Translations under genes and position numbers: made by a program
The notes under the pieces: model-generated
Seen by the model: the letters and a program-made list of their open reading frames with translations, nothing else
What the model was told of the DNA's origin: nothing
Database searches by the model: none
In this document: piece after piece, positions 10,286 to 20,424 of the stretch
How the letters are laid out: each line of letters begins with the position of its first letter
How positions within the stretch are numbered: the stretch's first letter is position 1
NCBI GenBank assembly: GCA_019828545.1
Contig: JACVRA010000371.1
Coordinates: 1-40,903 of the forward strand
Origin: Paracamarosporium sp. OC-R06-R3
Taxonomy: Eukaryota; Ascomycota; Dothideomycetes; Pleosporales; Didymosphaeriaceae
Length of the DNA stretch: 40,903 bases
Reading direction: 5' to 3'

Positions 10286-11539
10286 TTAAGACTCAGGCTC
10301 AGAATCCTCTACGTCGAGCTCACTTCTAGGCAGTTCGTCGCTCTCATCTATAACTACAAAGTCATCGTCGTTGACGTCGTCTTCTTCCTCGTCCATATCA
10401 AGGCCGCTGTAGTTAAATAAAGCCAAGTCAGACATCACCTCGTTAGCCCCAGACCCCTGGACTTGTAAGGCAGGGTGAGTCGACCATACATCGTCTGACT
10501 ATAACTGTGTAAGTGTTTCCATTTGGCTTTCCGTAAGAGATCTGCAGGCTAGTAATTGCCTAGTATCTTCTTTCAACCTCCACAAGCGCACGCAGAAGCA
10601 CATGCATCTCTTCATTAGCCTTCTATTCCTATTTGTTGTAGATTTATGGCAAACAAGCTCAAAAGGCGCCTTGTAGAGACGATCGGAGTCCTAGCCACAG
10701 AGCTAACAGCAAATTGATACATCTGTGTGCTCAACAGTATCCTCACATTGATCAAATAATCCATCAAGAGCAGCAATCATTAGGACTAGTCTTCGCTCGT
10801 CTTCTTTGAAGCTGGTTCTAAGATAGAGGTCTCTCCCCGCAACGCATGGAGACTGTGCAAGCTCTACAAGAAGTTTCCGGTTGGCACCAGCAAATGTTTT
10901 GGCCCAACTCGTGCGCCGCATCCAGTTCGTGTCCAAGGCCATATCAACGCTACACATATCAGCAGTAGCAACGCCTGTATCCCGATTTGTGATACGTTCT
11001 CGCTCGTCCTGGTGCAATTGCTCGAGACGAGCAAGCCGTGGAACAGAATGTTGATGCAGATTGCTACCGAGTCAACTGGTAGATATCACGGTGCGATTTG
11101 GGTCAATAATCCAGTAGCCGCAAGCGCCGTTTGTATCCCAGCTCTGGAGGGACAAGCCATCCACCACGTGGTCGCGAAGCCAAGTTGCCGTTTTCCGTTT
11201 CATCCCATGCGACGTTGATAGGTGGCGACCTAACAACTCAATACTGGTAGTCCTGAAAGGGCAATGCTGACACATGCCACCGTGCTGCATAAGGAGATGT
11301 GGGTGTGGAGCAGACCAGTCAGGTCGAAGAGGCAGCTTTTTTGGTTCTAGAAAGCTATAAGGACGCAAGAGACGCCTAGTTTCATCGTGAGTTGACCTAA
11401 GAACATTGTGCTTCTCCGTACGATGTTTCACGATAGAGTCAACAGAGCCTTTGAGGGCAAATTTGCAAGAACGACAGATAATCGCAGGTTCTGGCTCGTT
11501 GAGGTAGAGGCCTAGTGTCTCCCAGATCTTCGCTGACAT
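10286..11539 (-). pseudogene. OrsD-domain protein gene, full length but with four in-frame stops
   Basis: From ATG 11539-11537 (context ACCATGTC) to TAA 10288-10286 one frame runs for 418 codons without any indel, but holds TGA 11074-11072 and TAG at 10705-10703, 10693-10691 and 10501-10499. The N-terminus has ICRSCKFALKG...HRTEKH and MCQHCPFRTTSIELLGRHLSTSH, the paired Cys/His motifs of fungal OrsD/DUF3505 proteins (named from the orsellinic acid cluster; role unknown). Next come a coiled-coil-like LARLEQLHQDERER, the WMRRTSWAKTFAG motif, a stretch DRLYKAPFELVCHKST that continues after the third stop, and an acidic tail (MDEEEDDVNDDDF). The stops at 10705 and 10693 probably replace Trp codons. 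Damage by point nonsense only, with no frame loss, fits RIP. A shorter relative is at 1442-1663. Confidence 0.8.
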
Positions 11540-11782
11540 GGTAGGAACGAGATTTTCAAGTTGTGTTGCGCGTATAGCATAGCAAAGAATGATGGAAACA
11601 AGCAGCGATGAATAGGTGACGGTGAAAGAGATTAGTTGCACGCGTTGCTGATCAATGTCTTAGTAGGTGAGGATAACGGTGCTAGGGGAGGAGGATTTGG
11701 TTGGGTGGCCTGAGCGCAGATTGGATGTCCCGATTAAGTTTAGTTTTGGAATCCAGGGGCATTCCAGAACGGAATACCAGAG

Positions 11783-12470
11783 TAGGTGCTGAGAAAGGTA
11801 CCAAGTTAGATATAATGTATTAAGTAAGGTACGGAGGTGTATCGGCGCAGGTAATCAAAAGGTCCGTGCTAGGTGTGCTCCAGGCAAAGGCATATGGGAG
11901 TGCGTGATAAGAGGTAAACCAAAGATCAATTGATTAGCCTATAGGCCTGGTACAAAAGGATACCGAAAAGCTACTGAGCTATCTACAGCTGGGAGCTGGC
12001 TATATAGGCTGGCTTAAGCTGATCCTAAGGCCTCACCTAATAATCCGACGATTCAATGCCAGGACCTCACCTGACGATCAGGCTCAGCGTCGGATCTGCG
12101 CCGGAGCCCAGTCGGATCCGGGGATTAAGTCCTAGGCCTCGTTACAGGAGGGAGGTACTAAAAAAGGTGCTAAGAAGAGTACCGAGTTAGATATAGTGTA
12201 CTGAGTAAGGTACTGAGGAGGGTACGGAAAAAGGTGCTGGGAAGGGTACCGAGTTAGATATAGTGTACTAAGAAAGGTACCGAGAAAGGTACCGAGAAAG
12301 GTCATGAGGAAGGTACCGAGAAAGGTTACAAGGAAGGTACTGAGTTAGATATAGTGTATTGAGAAAGGTACCGAGAAAGGTTGTGAGGAAGGTACCGAGT
12401 TAGATATAGTGTACTAAGTAAGGTACTGAGAAAGGTACCGAGAAAGGTTGTGAGGAAGGTAGTGAGACAG
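11783..12470. repeat. Degenerate minisatellite built on a 12-bp unit
   Basis: The basic unit resembles AGGTACCGAGAA, repeated with variants (AGGTACTGAGGA, AGGTGCTGGGAA, AGGTTGTGAGGA). At intervals a longer block containing GAGTTAGATATAGTGTACT is inserted, near 11803, 12190, 12258, 12348 and 12404. The array runs 12147-12470, with a short part at 11783-11837 on the other side of a 309-bp LTR. It is non-coding. Many units have TA/TG alternation of the type expected from C-to-T change. Confidence 0.85.
11838..12146 (+). mobile_element. Solo LTR, 309 bp, with 5-bp target-site duplication
   Basis: The segment starts TGTATCGGCGCAGG and ends CCTCGTTACA, so it has TGTA...TACA ends as LTRs do. It is flanked on both sides by GGAGG (11833-11837 and 12147-12151), a 5-bp target duplication typical of Gypsy/Copia integrases. 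A TATA-like CTATATAGG lies near 12000. It interrupts the minisatellite, so it inserted after the array formed. No second LTR or internal gag/pol is adjacent, hence a solo LTR left by LTR-LTR recombination. A truncated relative lies at 24530-24673. Strand is assigned from TATA direction only. Confidence 0.8.
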
Positions 12471-13427
12471 ACCTGTAAAATGCACGGACCAGAAATAGTA
12501 TAGTACTGGTGCAGAACCAGTTATCCCTTGTATTATAGGGCGGACAGCCCTTGGGCAGGCCCGGGCCCTCAAGGTACCGTTGATAGGGTGGCTAAACATG
12601 TTTAGAACAGTATCTGAAGATGTTTCAAGATGTATTCCTTACGAAATTTGAAATTGAAGCCATGGTAAGGTAGTCAAGGTCCAAAATTGTGAGTAAATAT
12701 TGAGAAATTGAGGACTACAGAAGCAGTGCAAGATCAGGATTCAATCACGATATTATTGCAATTCTATCTTGTTTGCAGTACCCCACACTTTGCCCTGTTT
12801 CGCCATAGTACAGCGCTAACCAAAATTCAAGTCAGCCGAGGCAAACGTCAAGTTAGGCTGACGTGTATCCACTATTTGGCTTAGACAGGATGGAAGTTCT
12901 CCTTATTTAGCTTAGACTTGCGCTAACCTTAAAGAGCTGAGGTGGAAGTTCTCTGAATAGAGTAAGGCGTCTAGCTAATGATGTAAAAACTTACAGTGTT
13001 GATGCACACCGCAATATAATAGCTAGAAAGGTAGGAAGACCTGGAATCGTCTCAGGTTGATAAAGAGATGCCTCTGTAGACTTTTTGCGATAAAAAAAGG
13101 CCATTATTAGATAAACCTTTCTTGGTTGTGTTGGTTGATGTTCTTCACGTGACCTTGATTCTACCAATGAGTGTAGAGCTGGACCTAACCACCAACGACC
13201 ATTACTATCTTGCATTGGCCACTTTGCCCCTCTGTGGGCCCTTCGTGTGCCCCTTCGTGTGCCCCTTTGCCGTGTGCCTTTTGCCCCTCTGCGCGCCCTT
13301 TTGCCCCCCTCTTTGCCCGCCTATGCAGACTTTATAACGCGCATTTTAAGGCGGATCAGTGCTATGAACAGCACATATAACGCCAAAGATATCCCACCAT
13401 TGTTCACTCGATGAGACGTTGTCTACT
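12471..13427. other. Intergenic region with a pyrimidine-rich tract
   Basis: No gene seen. 12880-12960 has two similar copies of TGGAAGTTCTC. From about 13215 to 13322 the + strand is a low-complexity C/T/G run with repeats of CCCTTCGTGTGC and TTGCCCC. A TATA-like CTTTATAA (about 13329) and the start of the next ORF follow, so this may be its promoter region. Confidence 0.45.
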
Positions 13428-13997
13428 ATGTCGTTCTTCCCTACGTTTGGACCCTACCAGGAGGTTCGCTGCACACAATGCCGAAGCCCTCGATATTTCT
13501 TCCTGAGATGGGAATCTATAAGAATATCGGTTTCACAAATTGAACCCGAAATAAGAGCTGCTCTACCAGCATCGGTTGCTATCTTTGGATGTATTTTCGT
13601 AACACCTATAATGTCACATGGAAACGCCCAGCTATACCCGTATGATCTCTCCTGGAACGAGCCCGAAGGCATTTACGAACATATCTCGGTCGACCTGTTC
13701 ATCGATGTCAAGACAGTACAAACACATAGGCCAGAGACATGTGCAGTATCTTTCGACATTGCTCTTGGTGGGCAACAACCATACGTCCAACGATTTCGAC
13801 CTAGCGGTTCAATAATGTACAATGAGATGGGCGCATCCTTTATCGATACATGCACTGTCTTCGATCGGGTTCACCGAGAGCAACAATATTTCGCAGGGAC
13901 GCATTTCGGGGTGCCGCTTACTATCGAGAAAGACTTGTTAGAGAAAGTAAGAATGCTGTTTCCGCAAGAGTGCGCACGAAGACAGAGACTCGAGTAA
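13428..13997 (+). CDS. Hypothetical protein, 189 aa, intact ORF
   Basis: ATG at 13428 (MSFFPTFGPYQEVRC) to TAA at 13995-13997 gives 189 residues without interruption, the best-preserved single-exon frame between 12 and 16 kb. I do not recognise the family. Visible features are a CxxC near the N-terminus (CTQC), a moderately hydrophobic stretch (AALPASVAIFGCIFVTPIM) that could be one membrane segment or a buried strand, and a charged C-terminus (KDLLEKVRMLFPQECARRQR). There is no signal peptide at the start. An in-frame TTG lies nine bases upstream, but ATG is the natural start. A TATA-like element about 100 bp upstream supports transcription. It could also be one exon of a larger gene. Confidence 0.5.
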   Translation: MSFFPTFGPYQEVRCTQCRSPRYFFLRWESIRISVSQIEPEIRAALPASVAIFGCIFVTPIMSHGNAQLYPYDLSWNEPEGIYEHISVDLFIDVKTVQTHRPETCAVSFDIALGGQQPYVQRFRPSGSIMYNEMGASFIDTCTVFDRVHREQQYFAGTHFGVPLTIEKDLLEKVRMLFPQECARRQRLE

Positions 13998-14139
13998 ATA
14001 TCCAACTATTCAAGACAAAATCACCATCGAGACCTCAGCCTATGCACCAATGATCGCAGCTACTTTGAGAGCTACTTGGAAGAGACGTATAATGTATTGT
14101 CAAAGAAACTAGGGCGACTACTTGTATACCGCCGGCGGG

Positions 14140-14750
14140 CGATATGAAGGTGGCTTTGGGCTCAATGGCACCGCGGGTTGTTCGTCAGTATGGTGTTGTT
14201 TGGGTCCAATTGCGAGGCGATTTCGTGTGCACTGTCTAGCTAGCTTCACAGCGAAAGCATCTATGAGCAGTTAGCACGATCCATCCACTATAAATTCCGG
14301 CACTGGGACTGACCTGCTTCGTACTCCATGCTACGTGTCCAAATATTCAAGAGAAGTTTCATGATGGCGCCGTAGGTGACCGGATCTCGTTGAAGAGCAG
14401 AAAGCCAATCATGATAGGTTGCTCTTGGTAGAAACCAAAGTCCGCGAAGAGTGGCCTATTGTTGATAAAGACGGAAAAGAGAGCGAAGATGTAGAACTTG
14501 TGCGCCTGGCTAATGAAAAGGAGTTTAGAGGTATGGTTCATCTTCCAGTGACCTAATTCGTGCGCTAAGATAGCTTCGAATTCTTTCTCGGTGCTATCCT
14601 CAAGGAGGGTGTCGTAGATGATAAACTTCCCTTACACGGCATAGCACTAGGAAGTCGCGTTGTAGGAAAGTACCAGCCTCTAGGATTGACCAGATGAGTT
14701 CTATCGACAACGACGTAAGGCCGGTAAGTGCAGACATTCTTGATAACCAT
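14140..14750 (-). pseudogene. Ste24-type CAAX prenyl protease, C-terminal relic with an intron
   Basis: Ste24 is a zinc metalloprotease of the ER membrane that trims prenylated CAAX proteins. On the minus strand the HExxH motif appears as HELGHW (14562-14545), after KFIIYDTLLE and followed by MNHTSKLLFISQAHKFYIF, LFSVFINNRPLF and QPIMIGFLLF, the membrane segments that follow the active site in Ste24. Beyond a frameshift near 14365, the frame reads NIWTRSMEYEA, then a 53-bp intron (14313-14261; GTCAGT, branch-like GCTAAC, CATAG) joins in phase to give EADAF, the second zinc-ligand motif. The frame upstream of KFIIYD is shifted too, near 14630. The N-terminal half is absent. At least two frame breaks make it non-functional. 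The retained intron shows a DNA-level copy rather than a retrocopy. Confidence 0.8.
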
Positions 14751-15034
14751 TTATGCTTTGCTTTAGAGTTCTGCTGAATGGGTATTTATATGATGAAACC
14801 GGTCTTGGACAGTGAATTACCGCTCACTAGTTATACCGTAATTCACTTCAAAACACCGTGTAATAACAGACTCCACTTCCTGACACGATTAGGTTTTGAA
14901 TCTATAGAACAATGAATGGACGGTGCGTGAAGCTGGAACACCACACCTAGGAATGGCGTACTAGGTACATCCATTGCCAGCTAGGGGACAAGCAATGGAA
15001 AACGGTCTTATAGGAATTAATTCTAATCCCTTTC

Positions 15035-15053
15035 GGGTTAGGGTTAGGGGTTA
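15035..15053 (+). repeat. Short telomere-like repeat
   Basis: GGGTTAGGGTTAGGGGTTA is about three units of the fungal telomere repeat TTAGGG, one of them with an extra G. It is too short to be a telomere. It may be a trace of end repair or simple chance. Confidence 0.6.
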
Positions 15054-15492
15054 TCGTTTAGCGGATGTTGGGCAAACCACGCCAGTTTCTAATGTCCAAC
15101 CTATTGGCATGAAACGTCAAGTTGAAACAGCATTGCCACTCAATTGTGAAGATATGTTTAGGTGCAATGGTCCTTGAAAGTAACGCGTGGTGCAGGAAGC
15201 TGGGGCTGTAACATGGTCTACTTGTGATTGCGTTCACTTTGTTCTATACTATGAATCTGTTGACTTGGTAAGCAGCTTTGATAGCTCGGATTAAATCGTT
15301 CGTTGCAATTATCAGGACCCTGTCATTTTTGCTTGTTTTTTCAGGGTAGAATTCTGCGAAATGCACTAAAACTTCGTCTTCCCACGCCATTGTCTCGAGG
15401 TTAATTAGTCAACTCAGCAACTGATTTATGAAAACAATTTCGTCGTATCCTGTGATCATCGAGTGAATGTTTATCAGTAAAAAGGGAGCTGA

Positions 15493-15765
15493 ATGAGCCT
15501 TACGCAGATCTGCAACGAATCTCGCGCCGAGTCTCCCCTCCACCTATCAGGCTATCGCCTGACTGCACGCTCATATCTACAATTCCAAGCCTTTCGAATA
15601 CCTATTGATAGCGGATATATCCTTTTGCAGGAAATTTACGTATCCGGGGACAGCATGCATGGACATGGTAGGGTTTTTTTGGAATTAGATTTCGTAGATA
15701 CACCAGGTTGCAGCACACTAGACCTACCGTATTTCTCTAGCCCCACAATCAATATAACTATATAA
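15493..15765 (+). CDS. Short hypothetical ORF, 90 aa
   Basis: ATG 15493 (MSLTQICNESRAE) to TAA at 15763-15765. No known motif, no signal peptide and no similarity I recognise. The composition is protein-like (RVFLELDFVDTPGC), but the ORF is short and its flanks are AT-rich. It could be an exon remnant. Confidence 0.2.
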   Translation: MSLTQICNESRAESPLHLSGYRLTARSYLQFQAFRIPIDSGYILLQEIYVSGDSMHGHGRVFLELDFVDTPGCSTLDLPYFSSPTINITI

Positions 15766-16533
15766 TATGTAGCTTATTAAAACGCGCTTTGCTTATCGAT
15801 GAATGTCCACTTTAGTATCTGCTAGGGGTCTGCTAGGGTGCCTAAGACCAGTGGTCTATGCAAGTTGCGGAATTTGCGCAGATCAGGAATGGACATTCTT
15901 CAATCCTCATTCCTTACTACAAAGAGTAAATGCGTGTTTGTGTATTGAATGTCCAGGAAAAGCTGCGGGAAGTATGAAGGTGAGCCATTAGACGAGCGAT
16001 AGGTGGTAATTGGTGGTCCGTTATTACAATAATTCATGTGGTCAATGGTCATATCTTTATAATATTCGAGAATTTATCTATTAAGTAGGGACCCCTTGTC
16101 GGAACATTCCTTTGATAGTGCTCCATCCTTCTATTTGTGGGTCGTCCTGAATATGAGTGAGAATAATTGCGTTACAAGTGCTGCTGCTTTAGGAGCATTC
16201 AAGGTACGGTAAGGTAGGACAATCCATATCAACATCATCTAACCCGTTGTAGAGTCGCCTTAAGGTCTCCCACTCGAAGACGAGTAGTAGCGAGCTATGA
16301 CATGACGCTTTCGAAAAGGAATCTGAAGCATCGGAACACGGCTTCCCACCGTCTCCACTAGCAGACCGCACTTTCTTAAAATCAACAGGTGCAACCTTGC
16401 ACCAGAACGTCCGTTCATCCGGCCACCTGGGACATCCGGTTGGACTCAGCAAGTGAGGCCCCATCAGTCGCAAGGCGATGCAAGCATAGACAACCATGTT
16501 AGAAAGATCCCAGCCGTCCAACCCGAAGACACA
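15766..16533. other. Stretch with no assignable gene
   Basis: A minus-strand frame at 16521-16189 (containing VVYACIALRLMGPHLLSP) is open for 110 codons without a good ATG and without recognised motifs. Nothing else is supported. Confidence 0.35.
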
Positions 16534-16689
16534 ATGGCTTTTCCTAACCGTTACCTAAGGAGGAGCAAGCGAAATCTTTACTTCCCCGAAACACCACCGC
16601 AGAAAAGATCTAAGATTGTATCGATTCAGGAGAGTTCGCAGTTAGAAACTGGCTATATTAAGGAGGATGGTGAAACGTACATGATCTAA
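16534..16689 (+). CDS. Short basic ORF, 51 aa
   Basis: ATG 16534 (MAFPNRYLRRSKRNLYF) to TAA at 16687-16689. Two basic clusters (RRSKR and PPQKRSK) resemble nuclear localisation signals. The family is not recognised. It may be an exon or chance. Confidence 0.2.
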   Translation: MAFPNRYLRRSKRNLYFPETPPQKRSKIVSIQESSQLETGYIKEDGETYMI

Positions 16690-17165
16690 GCTGCCAACAA
16701 CACTGTGATTAGGTGCTGGAATAAGCGCGACGTTGAGAAAGTAAAAAGAGGGCGTCCTTGGAAAGCTAGAAGATCAGGCATGCTTCCAGAATGAGGAGTT
16801 GACTGAAATAGCTCATGTGCAGACAATAATTCACGGCCAAGTTCGGATGGAAGCATCATTTGCGCAGTCTTGGAAGCTAAGATGCCTGGGGGAAAAGGAT
16901 CGCTGAATGGTTATGTGAGGCACTCCGCAACCACTAGAGGCATGGGTGAAAGCCAAGCCGCAAGGCGGTTGAGCTGGGATCATAGCCTCTCTATCAGATC
17001 CGGGGTTTTGTGTGAGGGTGTCAAGATATGTAGGATCACCGCCTTGGCTCTCCCAAGGATCACATAGTGTTGTGTAGTTGGACTGCGTCGAACAAGCATC
17101 AGGAGAAATCGAGGAGAGATTGATCCTATGGAAAGCCTATCGTACAAATATTCTGTTATCCATTC

Positions 17166-17190
17166 TGTGTGTGTGTGTGTGTGTGTGTGT
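17166..17190. repeat. (TG)12 microsatellite
   Basis: An uninterrupted TG dinucleotide run of 25 bases. Confidence 0.95.
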
Positions 17191-17385
17191 AGGTGTTGTC
17201 TCGAGATCCCCCGAGGCCCTCTCGGAGCAACTCTAGTTCCCCCTTTCATCCTACTATTTAACCTAGGAATAGCTCCTGCCCTAAGCCTATCCTGTCCCCG
17301 ATTGCCTCTCAGCCAACCTATTACACAACATTGGCAAAGAATTTTTTTATAATACTAAACCTTTGACTTTTCTATAAAAGGTACG

Positions 17386-17880
17386 TGTCACGGTACGGCC
17401 GCGGGACACCGCGGACGGACCGTACAGGACTACGTTTCCCCACCCCGGAGCCATCACGGACCTGCTCCAGCAGTATTTCCCCTGACTCCTGCCCTGACCT
17501 TTCGTAGCTCCTTGAGCTACGTTCTGTAAACCTACCCATACAGCCGTAGATAGTCCAATACGAACCGTTCCTTATCACCGTTACCCTGCCCCCTGACAAG
17601 CTCCTTCGTACATGGCCGTGGAGCAACTCAGGGGGTCCAACAGCCAGGTTCGGCGTCTCACAAATGGAGAATGAGATCTCTTGGACATTGGGGCTCGGAG
17701 GCCATCCAAGCCCAATGTCTAAGATGAGTGAGGTGTAGGAGAAAAGGATCTGGCAGGGCGGGCGGGCTTTATATAGTCGTAGGGGCGCGCAGTGTAGATA
17801 CTCAAAAACCCTCCAGTGAACTTACAGCCTTCCACCGCCTTCTTGCAACATTTGCCCACGAAGGTGGATTGTTGCACTTA
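17386..17880 (+). mobile_element. GC-rich island, possible LTR or transposon end
   Basis: The sequence turns abruptly GC-rich after an AT-rich flank, beginning TGTCACGGTACGGCCGCGG. It contains several perfect or near-perfect palindromes: CGTAGCTC-CTT-GAGCTACG (17503-17521), GTACGG..CCGCGG paired with CCGCGG..CCGTAC (about 17392-17425), and GACATTGGG(G)CT paired with AGCCCAATGTC (about 17680-17720). A TATA-like CTTTATATAG lies near 17768. TG start, TATA and hairpins suggest an LTR, but I could not find a matching CA end with a target duplication of GTACG. No coding domain is seen. Confidence 0.3.
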
Positions 17881-19226
17881 TGCACGCGAAACCACGAGGT
17901 CGCGTTGTTGGGAAGGGTCAGTCAAAAACCAAGCATTGATGACATTACATACCTAGCTACTTTATGCTGCTGTTGCTATAAGAACCGCTCCAAAAAAATA
18001 CCCAATAGTACAAATCACCACTCTATGAAGAATCTACTCGCAGCAGCCTACTTACAGCCTCCTGTAGATGCTCCTGAGGTACTCCCTGATGTAGCTTTAG
18101 TAGGCGTTGAGTGGCCTGACCGTGATTCCATTCGCACCAGTTGAAATGAACGCTGGATAATATCCCAAACAATAATGCCAGAATGCCGCTGAGTGTGTGA
18201 TGGTTACCATCCCTTCTGATGGTACTCTTGTAGCCCTTGATCGATGTATTCGTTCGCTAGGCGCATCGCGGGCCTTGACAACTTGTTCACGGAGTTGGTG
18301 GTGGCATTTATTCGCTGCCTCTGCTCAAGTAAGTTCGAGCGTAAGAACGCAGTCAGCTTAATGTAACATTTTTTGGAAGTTGGACACCTCCTACTAAAGA
18401 CAATTGAGAGCGTGCTCAATCAATCCCCGTCTAGCTAATTGCTAGGTGATCTGCATCTAGAGTTGAAGGTAATGCCAGTCACAAGAACATGTCGGTCTTT
18501 TGTTGCAGTATGTCGACAGGAGGTAGAAACCAAAAGCGGTTACGTTGCAGAAATCCTTGAACAAATGGCCCGGTACTCTTTCTCCGCGCAGCCTGCATCG
18601 AACATGACTTAGAGGGCATGGGGCTGGATGTACTACCGCGTCAATGCGGATAGAAGTGACAATCTTAATTTCACATGCTTGTGGGTACATGAACCGTTAG
18701 ATCTTTGTCTCGTGTCATCTTAATCGATTGATATACGCATTAATAACAGATCCCAGACCCAGGCGCGACCAAGGCTAGTGTCCGTACCTTAATACATACA
18801 ACCTAAAACATACGCACGGCATGGACAGAGTCAGAGCTTCTCGCTGGGACGAGAACGGCGAAATGGAGCAGTTGTAAGCAAATCGTAAGCCGTTTTCCAC
18901 TACTTCTCGTCAATTTGAAAAACTTTCCCTGATGTAATATTTTTTATGTGAGATATAGTAATGATTTAAGGAACCATTCTCTTATATCTAGGAGCTTTAA
19001 CCATAGAGTTCTAAAGGATCTATTACAACCTTCGGTAGCAATGGATAGAAATATGTCCGACACTAGGTTACAAATGCGGAAACCAACCGAATCAGTCTTA
19101 TTAGTCAACGAAGGTAGTGATGTTTTCAAAACGAGCCAAGCAACTAATCGTTGGTAAGTACTCGTGAAACTACCTATAGAGGACAATTTCGTGGAGGTAC
19201 ATAGAGGTTCCGTAAGTAAAACTTGG
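17881..19226. other. Gene-free stretch
   Basis: A plus-strand frame (17728-18144) runs out of the GC-rich island into this region, but nothing in it resembles a protein family. The rest holds only short unassigned frames. Confidence 0.4.
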
Positions 19227-19470
19227 CTTGAAAGCTGCCCGAATTTCCTCCTCAGTGTTTGTGTCTTTCATCTTGCCGGCCATCATGAAAAGGAACTCTG
19301 TCTGGTCTAGTTTCTGTGAGCCACGGAAATGCAGCATGGGTGGCCATACGAGAGAAGTTGATGATTCCGTTGTTGTCGGCATCGACCTCGCTGATCATGT
19401 CTTGGAGCTCAGACTCGCTGGGATTCTGGCCGAGCGAGCGCATGATGGTGCCGAGTTCCGTAGTGGTGAT
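19227..19470 (-). pseudogene. Calmodulin fragment (EF-hand 2 region)
   Basis: Calmodulin is the four-EF-hand calcium sensor. The minus strand reads [19 protein letters not shown], then [20 protein letters not shown], a complete EF-hand 2 loop ([10 protein letters not shown]), then after an interruption [20 protein letters not shown] followed by AAFK. This covers about residues 27-92 of a 149-residue protein. Before ITTTEL the sequence GGTTAG is a plausible acceptor at a point where fungal calmodulin genes often have an intron. Between IINF and EFLF a 48-bp intron-like GTATGG...CCAG exists, but its phases miss by one base. EF-hand 1 and hands 3-4 are absent, so this is a fragment and not a gene. 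Confidence 0.8.
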
Positions 19471-20424
19471 CTAACCTTTGACACAGCCAAACCAGTGGTG
19501 TTCGAATCCTCAGGTGTGCGGTTTCCTTTGCGGCGACGACGACAAAATACTTAACCGATGCCTTAAGGAGCAGCTCCTCCGCCCGATCTCCCCCTTGAAT
19601 ACTGTCAAAGGCCGGACCGAGATTCATATGAGGTAGTACATCTTGGATCTTCGAATCGTTCTCGACAACGGTGTACGTATCCGTTTGGAAGGCATGGACG
19701 TGCATACGAAGGGCAGTGCGATTGTTTCACTACCTTTGAGTATCCATGGGAACTAGCCTTGCGGGGATAAGGACACGTATCCGCACAAGTTCCTTGGATC
19801 TAAGGTGGTCCAGAACTTGGCGAGCCTAAAACTGAGACAAAAAAGTGGCAATTTTTAGCACACAGTGCTCGGGGCGATGCAAGGCGCACGCCACTAAGAT
19901 GGATCGAGGTTATCCTACACGGTGCCTTCATACTGCAAAATTCTACAATACAGAAGAACACCATCACAAAATGATGAAGCTCTTGTCCGTGGTAGTCATG
20001 AGCCCACATGTCAAGCTTCATATCATATCCTTAGACATAAGGTCAAAACCAGAGCGATATCTGGTGGTGAGGTTATTGAAAAGAACACCATGCCACGCGA
20101 CGTAGCTTTATGACGGAGGCACCTTGCAGGTGGCCTTTTGCATGACCAATAGGGAAGTCTCGTTGTTGAGCCCTAGTCGACTCAAGTCGATGGGCCCTAG
20201 TGGATGGAGGTATCAACAAATGGACTCACAGCTGCGAGATTCTCGAGTGGGTACGAGACTAGAAAGACGGCTGGCGGACCGCAAGCGCTAAATTTTATTA
20301 GAGTATGCACGATGGTATTGGTGGAGCAATGTGATTGTGCCTTGGCTTCGTACAGTATCGTGGTGTAGACGCAGATGACTGGTACCCGAGATGTTCACAA
20401 AGCGGCGTGTGTGTGACTTAGTGC
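19471..20424. other. Gene-free stretch
   Basis: No recognisable coding sequence. A minus-strand frame (19705-19409) overlaps the presumed intron of the calmodulin fragment and does not resemble calmodulin upstream of it. Confidence 0.4.

Noticed and set aside
12147..12470. CRISPR-like array
   Set aside because: Units are short and vary continuously, with no distinct spacers, and the context is a eukaryotic genome. It is a minisatellite.
17728..18144. 138-codon plus-strand frame
   Set aside because: It crosses from the GC-rich island into unrelated DNA and has no motif or consistent composition.
19455..19515. tRNA-like look (GTAGTGGT and GTTCGAATCC on the + strand)
   Set aside because: The arms do not pair properly, position 33 of the supposed anticodon loop is not T, and the region overlaps the calmodulin relic.
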